A stretch of 52,469 nucleotides of DNA, from assembly GCA_013822345.1 (NCBI GenBank), contig PNKH01000050.1, positions 1 through 52,469 on the forward strand, given 5' to 3'. Source of the stretch: Isosphaera sp. Its GTDB lineage: Bacteria > Planctomycetota > Planctomycetia > Gemmatales > Gemmataceae. Positions within the stretch are counted from its first letter, which is position 1, and each line of letters starts with the position of its first letter. The notes under the pieces are model-generated. The model was given only the letters and a program-made list of their open reading frames with translations, did no database searches and was not told the DNA's origin. The position numbers and the translations under genes were made by a program. Shown one piece after another: positions 46,089 to 52,469 of this stretch.

Positions 46089-47393
46089 GTGACCATCCCC
46101 GTCCCCGAGTTCGGCCTGGTCCTGCTGATCGGCCCGAGCGGGGGCGGGAAGTCGACCTTCGCCCGCCGCCACTTCCGCCCGACCGAGGTCCTGTCGTCCG
46201 ACGCCTTCCGCGCCGTCGTCCGGGACGACGAGCGGGACCAGGCGGCGTCCGCCGACGCGTTCGAGGTGCTGCACCTGGCGTGCGCCAAGCGGCTGGCCGC
46301 CGGCCGGCTCACCGTGATCGACGCGACCAACGTCCGGCCGGCCGCCCGCCGCCCGCTGTTGGACCTCGCCCGCCGGTACCACGCCCAGGCCGTCGGGGTG
46401 GTGTTCGACCTCCCGCCGGAGGAGTGCCACGCCCGGAACGCCCGGCGGTACGCGGACCGGCCGTTCGGCCCGGAGGTCACCCGCCGGCAGGCGGACGACC
46501 TCGCCCGGTCGCTCCCCCACCTCCGGGAAGAAGGCTTGCGCCGCGTCACCGTCTTCCGCACCGCGGAGGAGGCGGACGCCGCCGCCGTGGTCCGCCACCG
46601 GCTCCCCCCGGACCGGCGGCGGGACCCCGGCCCGTTCGACATCGTCGGGGACGTGCACGGCTGCCTGGCGGAGCTGCTCGCCCTGCTGGAGAAGCTCGGG
46701 TACACCGTCCGCCGGACGGCCGGAGGGTGGGATGTCGGGCACCTGGCGGGGCGCCGGCCGGTGTTCGTCGGCGACCTGTGCGACCGCGGGCCGGACACCC
46801 CGGGGGTGTTCCGGGTGGTCATGGACCTGTGGGACCGCGGGGCGGCGCTGTGCGTCCCGGGGAACCACGACGACAAGCTGCTGCGGTGGCTCCGCGGCCG
46901 GCCGGTGAAACTGACCCACGGGCTGGACCGGTCGGCCGCCCAGTTCGAGGCCGCCGGGGAGGCGCTGGCGGCCCGGGTGCGGGACTTCCTGGGTCGGCTG
47001 CCGACGCACCTGGTGCTGGACGGCGGGCGGCTGGTGGTGGCGCACGCCGGGCTGCCGGCGGAGATGCACGGGCGGGTGTCGGGGCGGGTGCGGGCGTTCG
47101 CCCTGTACGGGGACACGGCCGGCGGGGCGGCCGCGGCCGGTCCGCCGGCCCGGCGGGACTGGGCGGCGGGCTACCGGGGGCGGGCGGCGGTGGTGTACGG
47201 GCACACCCCGGCGGCCGACCCGGGGTGGGTGAACCGGTGCCTGTGCCTGGACACCGGGTGCGTGTTCGGCGGGCGGCTGACGGCCCTGCGGTGGCCGGAG
47301 GGGGAGCTGGTGTCGGTGCCGGCGGGCGGGGCGTACGCGGAGACGAGCCGGCCGGTGCGGCGGGAGGCGGTGCCGTCCGAGCCGGACGCGTGA
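46089..47393 (+). CDS. Pnkp-like polynucleotide kinase-phosphatase lacking the ligase domain
   Basis: 434 residues from the GTG at 46089. The N-terminal kinase (about 1-175) has the P-loop G-P-S-G-G-G-K-S-T (15-23), L-S-S-D-A-F-R and D-A-T-N-V. The phosphatase (about 180-430) is a calcineurin-type metallophosphoesterase: G-D-V-H-G (Asp188, His190), G-D-L-C-D-R-G (Asp229, Asp232), G-N-H-D (Asn259, His260), H-A-G-L-P and Y-G-H-T-P. This is the kinase-phosphatase part of bacterial Pnkp, an RNA-repair enzyme that heals broken ends. Full Pnkp is about 850 residues and has a C-terminal adenylyltransferase; here a stop follows the phosphatase. No Hen1 methyltransferase is adjacent. The last residues P-S-E-P-D-A and the TGA come from a repeat half-copy. 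Confidence 0.85.
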   Translation: MTIPVPEFGLVLLIGPSGGGKSTFARRHFRPTEVLSSDAFRAVVRDDERDQAASADAFEVLHLACAKRLAAGRLTVIDATNVRPAARRPLLDLARRYHAQAVGVVFDLPPEECHARNARRYADRPFGPEVTRRQADDLARSLPHLREEGLRRVTVFRTAEEADAAAVVRHRLPPDRRRDPGPFDIVGDVHGCLAELLALLEKLGYTVRRTAGGWDVGHLAGRRPVFVGDLCDRGPDTPGVFRVVMDLWDRGAALCVPGNHDDKLLRWLRGRPVKLTHGLDRSAAQFEAAGEALAARVRDFLGRLPTHLVLDGGRLVVAHAGLPAEMHGRVSGRVRAFALYGDTAGGAAAAGPPARRDWAAGYRGRAAVVYGHTPAADPGWVNRCLCLDTGCVFGGRLTALRWPEGELVSVPAGGAYAETSRPVRREAVPSEPDA

Positions 47394-47400
47394 GCGACGG
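47375..47400. repeat. Half-copy of the GAGCCGGACGCGTGAGCGAC repeat forming a gene end
   Basis: These 26 bp are identical to the left arm of the palindrome at 44113-44138. The TGA in it is the stop of the Pnkp-like gene. Confidence 0.93.
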
Positions 47401-47433
47401 GCCCGGCGGGGCTCGGCGGCGTGACCGGCGGAC

Positions 47434-47632
47434 TCGGGAGGCGGTTTCCCCTCACCCGGCCCCGACCGAGTCGGGGCCGACCTCTCCCCGGCGGGGAGAG
47501 GTGGGGGTGGTGCGGACCCTCGCAAGCCCACCGCCCCGGGGAGCTGACGAGGAGCACCGGAGCCCCCACCTCTCCCCGCCGGGGAGAGGTCGCCGCCGCG
47601 CCCCGCGGCGGCGGGTGAGGGGCGGCCACCGA
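47434..47632. repeat. Composite palindromic element, copy 3
   Basis: About 200 bp, same orientation as the copy at 27194-27385: CCCCTCACCC, ACCTCTCCCC-GGCG-GGGAGAGGT, a centre beginning GTGGTGCGGACCCTCGCAAG, the mirrored CTCTCCCC hairpin and GGGTGAGGGG. It lies between two convergent genes. Confidence 0.88.
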
Positions 47633-47669
47633 CGCGGTCGGCCGGCGGGCCTCGCGCCCCCGGCCCGCC

Positions 47670-48407
47670 TCACCGCGACTTCTTCGGCTTCGGGTCGGCC
47701 TTCTTGGACGTGTTCTCGATCCCGACCGGGCAGTCGGTCCGCAGCGGGCAGGCCGGGCAGTTCGGCTCCTTCTCGACGCACAGCTCCTTGGCGTGGACGC
47801 TCATCAGGTCGGTGAACTCCGGGCCGCGGGCCTTCGGGACGACGTGCTCGACGCTCGCCCGGGTCGCCTCCAGGGCGTCCGGGTCGGCGTCCGCGTCGTC
47901 CTCGACCACCCCGAGCCGGCGGAGCACCCGCAGGGTCGGCCCGTCGAGCGGGACGGCGTGCCCGCCGAGGGTCCGCTGCACCACCCACGCCACCGCGTAG
48001 TCGTCCACCCCCTCCTTGTAGAACCGCAGCTTCCGGGCCGCGTCCTTCAGCCCCTTCTTCGCCAACTCCCCGAGGTCGAAGTTGTACGTCGCCTCGAACA
48101 CCTCCTGCAGCAGCCCGATCACCCGCTTCGCCCGCCCGCCCGGCCCGGGCAGCGGGCGGAGCACGTCGGCCACCTCCTGCACGGTGCTCACCCGCACCTC
48201 GTTCCAGTCGACGAACGCCCGCCGCAGCCGGGCGTACGCGTCGTCCGCCTCGGCCGGCGTCGCCCCCTCCCGGCAGGCGGCGTAGACGAGCTCCTCCAAC
48301 AGCGGTCGCGGCTCGCCGGCCGGGCCGGCGTCCGGGAGCGGGAACCGCTTCCGCAGCGCGTTCTGGGCGGTGGTCAGCAGTTGCTGCTTGTTGGTGATGG
48401 CCGGCAT
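47670..48407 (-). CDS. Endonuclease III family DNA glycosylase-like protein with Fe-S cluster
   Basis: 245 residues. The C-terminal cluster motif C-x6-C-x2-C-x5-C (Cys210, 217, 220, 226) is that of endonuclease III/MutY-type HhH-GPD proteins. By alignment with the hairpin L-P-G-V-G-R-K-T-A of E. coli Nth, the catalytic Lys is replaced by Tyr137 (E-G-V-D-D-Y-A-V), while the Asp is retained as Asp155, 18 residues later, the same spacing as Lys120-Asp138. Tyr at this place is known in the archaeal mismatch glycosylase Mig.Mth, so base removal without beta-lyase activity is possible. The hairpin itself is diverged. The tail is Lys-rich. It starts 29 bp after the rbfA stop on the same strand. Confidence 0.8.
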   Translation of the reverse strand: MPAITNKQQLLTTAQNALRKRFPLPDAGPAGEPRPLLEELVYAACREGATPAEADDAYARLRRAFVDWNEVRVSTVQEVADVLRPLPGPGGRAKRVIGLLQEVFEATYNFDLGELAKKGLKDAARKLRFYKEGVDDYAVAWVVQRTLGGHAVPLDGPTLRVLRRLGVVEDDADADPDALEATRASVEHVVPKARGPEFTDLMSVHAKELCVEKEPNCPACPLRTDCPVGIENTSKKADPKPKKSR

Positions 48408-48436
48408 GGCGCGGGTCCACTCCGTTTCCGGCGGGG

Positions 48437-48847
48437 TCAGTCCGGGCGGCCCGCCGGTCCGTCGGCGGGCTCGGGGTCGGCGGGCGGCGGGGCGGCCGCG
48501 GCCGACTGCTCGTTGGCCTCCCGGATCAGGCGGGCGATCTCGATGCTCTTCTTCACGCCCTCGTCCAGGACGAAGGTGACGTGCGGGACGTACCGGGTGG
48601 TGAGCCGGTCGGCCACCTTCGTCTGGACGAACCCGGCGGCGCTCCGGAGCCCGTGCATGGTCAGCTTCTGGTCCTTCTCGGACCCCATGACGGACACGAA
48701 CACCTTGGCGTGCTGGAGGTCGGCCGACACCTCCGCCCGGGTCACGGTGACGTTCTTGACGCGCGGGTCCTTGATCTCGAACAGGATGGCGTTGGCCGCC
48801 ACCTCCCGGACCACCTCGGACACCCGCGCCAGCCGGTGCGACTTCAT
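48437..48847 (-). CDS. rbfA: Ribosome-binding factor A
   Basis: 136 residues. RbfA is a KH-fold protein that helps 30S maturation, binding near 16S helix 1. It starts M-K-S-H-R-L-A-R-V-S-E-V-V-R-E-V and has I-K-D-P-R-V-K-N-V-T-V-T, L-Q-H-A-K-V-F-V-S-V-M and V-P-H-V-T-F-V-L-D-E-G-V-K-K-S, the family core. A Pro/Ala tail (last 25 residues) is extra. Its ATG overlaps the stop of the phosphatase gene by 4 bp (ATGA), so translation is coupled. It belongs to the infB operon, as in most bacteria. Confidence 0.94.
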   Translation of the reverse strand: MKSHRLARVSEVVREVAANAILFEIKDPRVKNVTVTRAEVSADLQHAKVFVSVMGSEKDQKLTMHGLRSAAGFVQTKVADRLTTRYVPHVTFVLDEGVKKSIEIARLIREANEQSAAAAPPPADPEPADGPAGRPD

Positions 48848-49347
48848 CGGGCCGTTACCCCCTCCCCGGCGAACTCGTCCAGCCAGTGCCGCTGGGCGTC
48901 GGTTTCGGGGACCGGCCGGCCCCGGGCGGCGCCCACCCGGGCGGCCGCCGCGGCGGGGTCGAGCCCGGCCGCGATCAGCACCCCGGCCGCCACCAGCCCG
49001 GCCCGACCGACCCCCTGCCGGCAGTGGACGGCGACCCGCCGTCCGGCGGCCAACTCGGCGGTCACTTCGGCCACCAGCTCGCGGAACCCCGTCCGCGCCG
49101 CCGGTACGCCCCGGTCCGGGACCGGAAACGCTCGGAACCGGACGCCGTGGGCCCGGGCCGCGGCTTCCTCGCCGGCCAAGTCCAACCCCGCAGCCTCGTC
49201 CGCCTCCAGGAGCGACACCACGGTCTCGACCCCGGCGGCGCGCCACCCGCCCATCTCGTCGGCGAGCCAGTCCCCGCCGCGCGGCCGCGGGGCCACCGCC
49301 AGCCGGCCGGGGAACGGCACCGGGACCCAGAACAACTCCGTCCGCAT
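48844..49347 (-). CDS. Dual-specificity/tyrosine-type protein phosphatase
   Basis: 167 residues. The active-site loop H-C-R-Q-G-V-G-R (His108, Cys109, Arg115) is the C-x5-R motif of cysteine phosphatases, and Asp78 in P-V-P-D-R-G is a good general acid candidate. Size and layout fit a small DSP-like phosphatase such as those acting on phospho-Tyr or phospho-Ser/Thr. Placement between ylxP and rbfA is unusual. The Ser/Thr kinases of this window are possible partners, but no direct link is shown. Confidence 0.85.
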   Translation of the reverse strand: MRTELFWVPVPFPGRLAVAPRPRGGDWLADEMGGWRAAGVETVVSLLEADEAAGLDLAGEEAAARAHGVRFRAFPVPDRGVPAARTGFRELVAEVTAELAAGRRVAVHCRQGVGRAGLVAAGVLIAAGLDPAAAAARVGAARGRPVPETDAQRHWLDEFAGEGVTAR

Positions 49348-49362
49348 CGGGGCCTCTCGCCG

Positions 49363-49614
49363 TCACGGCGGGTCGGCGGCCGGGCCCTTCGGGATCACCT
49401 CCCGCGGCAGGGCGTCCACGTCCACCCCGCGGTCCCGCAGCACCTTCACCCGATGGTGCCCGTCGAGCATCGTCCCGTCCGGGCGGGTTTTCAAGGCCCC
49501 GACCCGCCCCGGCCGGAGCGAATCGACCAGCGCCGCGGTCGTCAACTTCCCGTACGCGGCCAGTTTCGACGGGATCAGGGTGTCGTCGGGGTGCAGGGGT
49601 ATGAGCGGCGTCAT
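49363..49614 (-). CDS. Small ParB/Srx-like protein
   Basis: 83 residues. The motif D-G-H-H-R-V-K-V-L-R-D-R-G is that of the ParB N-terminal/sulfiredoxin-like superfamily (D-G-x-H-R), and G-A-L-K-T-R-P-D-G-T-M-L-D fits the preceding strands. It lacks any DNA-binding domain, so it is not a partition ParB. It sits between ylxP and the phosphatase, 15 bp from the latter. Nucleotide binding or hydrolysis is plausible; the role is unknown. Confidence 0.7.
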   Translation of the reverse strand: MTPLIPLHPDDTLIPSKLAAYGKLTTAALVDSLRPGRVGALKTRPDGTMLDGHHRVKVLRDRGVDVDALPREVIPKGPAADPP

Positions 49615-49627
49615 CCCGGCACCCGCG

Positions 49628-49921
49628 CTACACCACCTCGCCGCCGACCGACACCTCGCCCCCGAGGTACTCCGCCACCGGGTGCTTCCGCAGGGCGTCG
49701 GCGATCTGCTGGAGCACGTGCTGGACCGCCGCGTGCTCGAACCCGACCGCCGCGAACCCGAGCGTCGCCACCTTCACGTCGTCGTGGGTGTCCACCTCGG
49801 CCGCAGACACGTTGAACCCGGCCCGCACCCGGTCCAGGACCGACCGGACCACCTGCCGCTTGTCCTTCAGCGTCCGGCTCTCGCGGACCAGGAGCCGGAC
49901 TTCGAGGGTGCCGACGACCAT
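49628..49921 (-). CDS. ylxP: DUF503/YlxP family protein
   Basis: 97 residues from the ATG at 49921. It has the DUF503 start V-V-G-T-L-E-V-R-L-L-V-R-E-S-R-T-L-K-D-K-R-Q-V then V-L-D-R-V-R. YlxP family genes are usually next to infB and rbfA, as here, and members have been linked to ribosome biogenesis. The longer frame to 49993 is encoded by the AT-rich palindrome at 49932-50004 and is rejected. The palindrome separates it from the infB stop. Confidence 0.88.
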   Translation of the reverse strand: MVVGTLEVRLLVRESRTLKDKRQVVRSVLDRVRAGFNVSAAEVDTHDDVKVATLGFAAVGFEHAAVQHVLQQIADALRKHPVAEYLGGEVSVGGEVV

Positions 49922-49931
49922 GAGATTTATG

Positions 49932-50004
49932 ATTTCAGATTTGTGATTGACGATTTCAAGACCGGGCACCGTCGTCTTGAAATCGTCAATCACAAATCTG
50001 AAAT
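49932..50004. repeat. AT-rich inverted repeat, 30-bp perfect arms, inside the infB operon
   Basis: Arms 49932-49961 and 49975-50004 pair exactly (31 bp with one more pair) around about 13 nt. By base content it is strikingly AT-rich against its surroundings. It lies between the infB stop and the ylxP start. Confidence 0.93.
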
Positions 50005-50011
50005 CTGAAAT

Positions 50012-52469
50012 TCAAAGGGTCCGGGCCCGGCTCTCGATCTTGAACGCCTCGATCACGTCGTCCACCCGGACGTCGTCGAACCCGGTGATCTTCAGCCCGC
50101 ACTCGAACCCCTCGCGGACCTCCTTGGCGTCGTCCTTGAACCGCTTCAGGCTGTCCAGGCCGACGATCTTCTCGGACGGCGGGAAGACGACGACCCCCTG
50201 GCGGATGATCCGCACCCGGGCGCTCCGCTCCAGCGTCCCGCTGGTGACGAAGCACCCGGCGATCGTCCCGACCTTCGAGATCTTGAACGTCTCCCGGACC
50301 ACCGCCCGGCCGAGGTGCACCACCTCCTCGATCGGCTTCAGCTTCCCCTCCAGGGCCGCCTTCACGTCGTCGGTCAGCTTGTAGATGATGTCGTACTCGC
50401 GGAGCGAGATGTCCCGCTCGTCGGCCAGCCGCAGGGCCGCGTCGTCGGCGGTCACGTTGAACCCGATCACCAGGGTGTCGTCCGGCGAGGTCAGGGCCAG
50501 GGTGACGTCCGACTCGGTGATCGCCCCGATCCCGGCGTGCAGGATCCGGGTCCGCACCTCCTCGTGGACCAGCTTCTCCAGCTCCTTCCGGATCGCCTCC
50601 ACCGACCCCCGGGCCTCCGCCTTGAGGATGATCTTCAGCTCCGTCACCTTGGCCTTGCTCTTGGCCGCGCTCAGCTCCCCCAGGTCCTTCGGGACGGCGA
50701 ACTTGGACAGCGCCGCCTCCCGCTCCCGGGCCTGCCGGTCCTCGGCGATCTCCTGCGCCTCGGCCAGGTCGTCGACCACGTAGAACGGGTCGTCCGCGTT
50801 CGGCACCGCCCCGAGCCCGGTGATCCGCACCGGGGTGCTCGGCCCGGCCTGCTTGATCGGCCGGCCCAGGTCGCTGTACATCGCCCGGACCCGGCCGTAG
50901 GTGCTGCCGCACAGGACGATGTCGCCCTTCTTCAGCGTCCCCTGCTGGATCAGGACGGTGGCCATCACCCCCTCGCCCGCCTCCAGGTACGACTCCAGGC
51001 ACGTCCCGGCCGCCGGCCGGTCCGGGTCGGCCGTCAGCTCCTCGACCTCGGCCACCAGCACCAGGGTGTCGAGCAGCTCGGTGATCCCCTGCCCGGTGAC
51101 CGCGCTGGTCTCCACGAACTGCACGTCGCCGCCCATGTCGTCCGGGAACAGCTGCTCGGCGAACAGCTGCTGCCGGGTCCGGGCGACGTTCGCGTTCGGC
51201 ATGTCCACCTTGTTGATGGCCACCACGATCTTGACCTCGGCGGCCCGGGCGTGGGCGATCGCCTCCTGGGTCTGCGGCATCACCCCGTCGGTGGCGGCGA
51301 CGACGATCACCGCGATGTCGGTGACGTTCGCCCCGCGGGCCCGCATCTTGGTGAACGCCTCGTGCCCGGGGGTGTCGAGGAAGGTGATGAACCGGTCCTC
51401 CAGCACCTTCGACCCGTCCTCCCTCTCCAGCTCCACCTCCCGCCTGACCGACCAGGCCCGGATCACCTGGGTGATCCCGCCGGCCTCGGTCGAGACGACG
51501 TCCGACTCGAGCCCGTAGTTCTGCCGGATCTTGTCCAGCAGCGACGTCTTCCCGTGGTCGACGTGGCCCATGATGGTGACGACCGGGGGCCGCGGGCGGA
51601 GCTTCTCCGGCTCGACGTCCTCGAGCAGCTTCCGGTACCGCTCGAGCAGGACATCCTCCTTCGTCTCCTGCTTCTTGGCCACCAGCTCGATGTTCTTCTC
51701 GACGGCGATCAGGGCGGCGGCGTCGAACTCGATGGTCGAGTTGATGCCGTACAGCTGGCCGGTCTCCTTGAGGAGCCGCTTGGTCAGGTCCCCGACCTTC
51801 ATCCCGATCGTCTCGGACAGGCTGCGGATGGTGATCGGGACGGCGATCTCGATCCGGCCCTCCTTCGCCGGGGCCTGCTGGTGCTGGCCGCGGCGGGCCT
51901 TCCGGAGGAGGGCGGCGCGCGGGCCGCGGCGGGACCCGAACCGCTGGTCGAGCATCTCGACCCCGCCGGACCCGATCACGATCGACCCGCGGTCCACCCG
52001 CGGGCCGCCGCCCCCGCCCGGCCCCTGCCGCCCGCGCTGCCGGGAGTCCCGGCCGATCACCCCGCCCGGGCCGGCCTTCTTCTTCTTGTCGTCGTCGTCC
52101 CCGCCCTCCCCGCCGGCCCCGGGCTCGGGGGAGGCCGGGCGGCCGGCGATCCGGCCGGCCGACCCGGGGCCGGACCGGCTCTCGGGGCCGCGCGGCGGGC
52201 CGCCGGGGCCGCCCGGGGCCGCCCCCGGGGCGACCGGCCGGGAGATCTGGTCGAGGGTCAGCTTCTGCCCGCGGGCGCTGGCGTTGCGGAGCCGCTCGAT
52301 CATCTCCGGGGTGAGCTTCATCGGGGTGCCGGCGGCCGGCTTCCCGCCGGCCCCGGCGGGCGGCCGGGCCCCGGGCGGGCCGGGCGGGCGCGGGCCGGCC
52401 CCCGGAGCCGCGCCGGGGGGGCGCGGGCCGCCGGGCGCCCCGCCCGGCGGGCCGGGCCGCGGGGCGGCG
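50012..52469 (-). CDS. infB: Translation initiation factor IF-2, N-terminus outside window
   Basis: IF-2 brings initiator tRNA to the ribosome. The G domain motifs are complete: G-H-V-D-H-G-K-T-S (G1), G-G-I-T-Q (G2), D-T-P-G-H-E-A-F (G3), N-K-V-D (G4) and S-A-V-T-G-Q-G (G5). Between G2 and G3 there is a charged insert (V-E-L-E-R-E-D-G-S-K-V-L-E-D) compared with E. coli. An IF2-N domain (R-S-L-S-E-T-I-G-M-K-V-G-D-L) precedes it, and the C-terminal half ends E-S-R-A-R-T-L. Upstream of the ATG at 52321 the frame stays open to the window edge with a Pro/Gly/Ala/Arg-rich sequence, so the true start is further right and 52321 is internal. Confidence 0.95.
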   Translation of the reverse strand, partial: AAPRPGPPGGAPGGPRPPGAAPGAGPRPPGPPGARPPAGAGGKPAAGTPMKLTPEMIERLRNASARGQKLTLDQISRPVAPGAAPGGPGGPPRGPESRSGPGSAGRIAGRPASPEPGAGGEGGDDDDKKKKAGPGGVIGRDSRQRGRQGPGGGGGPRVDRGSIVIGSGGVEMLDQRFGSRRGPRAALLRKARRGQHQQAPAKEGRIEIAVPITIRSLSETIGMKVGDLTKRLLKETGQLYGINSTIEFDAAALIAVEKNIELVAKKQETKEDVLLERYRKLLEDVEPEKLRPRPPVVTIMGHVDHGKTSLLDKIRQNYGLESDVVSTEAGGITQVIRAWSVRREVELEREDGSKVLEDRFITFLDTPGHEAFTKMRARGANVTDIAVIVVAATDGVMPQTQEAIAHARAAEVKIVVAINKVDMPNANVARTRQQLFAEQLFPDDMGGDVQFVETSAVTGQGITELLDTLVLVAEVEELTADPDRPAAGTCLESYLEAGEGVMATVLIQQGTLKKGDIVLCGSTYGRVRAMYSDLGRPIKQAGPSTPVRITGLGAVPNADDPFYVVDDLAEAQEIAEDRQAREREAALSKFAVPKDLGELSAAKSKAKVTELKIILKAEARGSVEAIRKELEKLVHEEVRTRILHAGIGAITESDVTLALTSPDDTLVIGFNVTADDAALRLADERDISLREYDIIYKLTDDVKAALEGKLKPIEEVVHLGRAVVRETFKISKVGTIAGCFVTSGTLERSARVRIIRQGVVVFPPSEKIVGLDSLKRFKDDAKEVREGFECGLKITGFDDVRVDDVIEAFKIESRARTL

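Overview
The window is very GC-rich (well above 70% by eye) and its gene content points to a planctomycete, most likely Gemmataceae. The evidence is four or five membrane-anchored Ser/Thr kinases (two with giant WD40 sensor regions), a DUF1800/DUF1501 pair, a DUF1559 prepilin-like protein, a PEP-CTERM protein, an NHLRC2-like thioredoxin/NHL protein and dense intergenic palindromic repeats. The lineage is inferred from these families, not from an rRNA gene; I saw no rRNA, tRNA or CRISPR array.

Layout. 1-10.6 kb is a signalling block: the tail of a kinase-WD40 protein cut by the window edge, a GNAT acetyltransferase on the other strand, a receptor-like Ser/Thr kinase overlapping a hybrid histidine kinase by 4 bp, and a complete kinase-WD40 protein. 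10.7-15.5 kb holds rimO, a convergent two-gene unit (an 80-aa protein plus a HEPN-like protein), pgsA and a tail-anchored Ser/Thr kinase. 15.9-19.3 kb is a four-gene run of membrane-anchored, mostly coiled-coil proteins, three of which share the same N-terminal anchor. 19.5-21 kb has a PEP-CTERM protein and a 2-Cys peroxiredoxin. 21-27 kb on the minus strand is an envelope/redox group: a PDZ protein, DsbD, a stand-alone DsbD-N-like protein and an NHLRC2-like protein. 27.4-30.7 kb is accC, accB and an M24 aminopeptidase. Then come a bacterial PH-domain membrane protein, a kinase with a leucine-rich C-terminus, smc, a FlgI-like/HEAT lipoprotein, a small secreted protein, the DUF1501 and DUF1800 pair, a DUF1579-like/YHS-like protein, csrA, a DUF1559 pseudopilin, a Pnkp-like kinase-phosphatase without the ligase domain, and an endonuclease III family protein. 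The window ends in a remodelled infB-ylxP-(ParB-like)-(tyrosine phosphatase)-rbfA operon, with infB running off the right edge.

The most unusual feature is the repeat landscape. Nearly every gap at the 3' end of a gene carries a perfect inverted repeat with 21-53 bp arms and a short loop. They belong to several unrelated sequence families, usually lack a T-tract, and some recur within the window. A larger composite palindrome of about 190 bp occurs three times. Half-copies of one family supply the last codons and stop codon of two genes. Three repeat-like sequences lie in frame inside smc. Other points worth following are the coiled-coil operon, the HEPN pair, the ligase-less Pnkp and the endonuclease III homologue with Tyr in place of the catalytic Lys.
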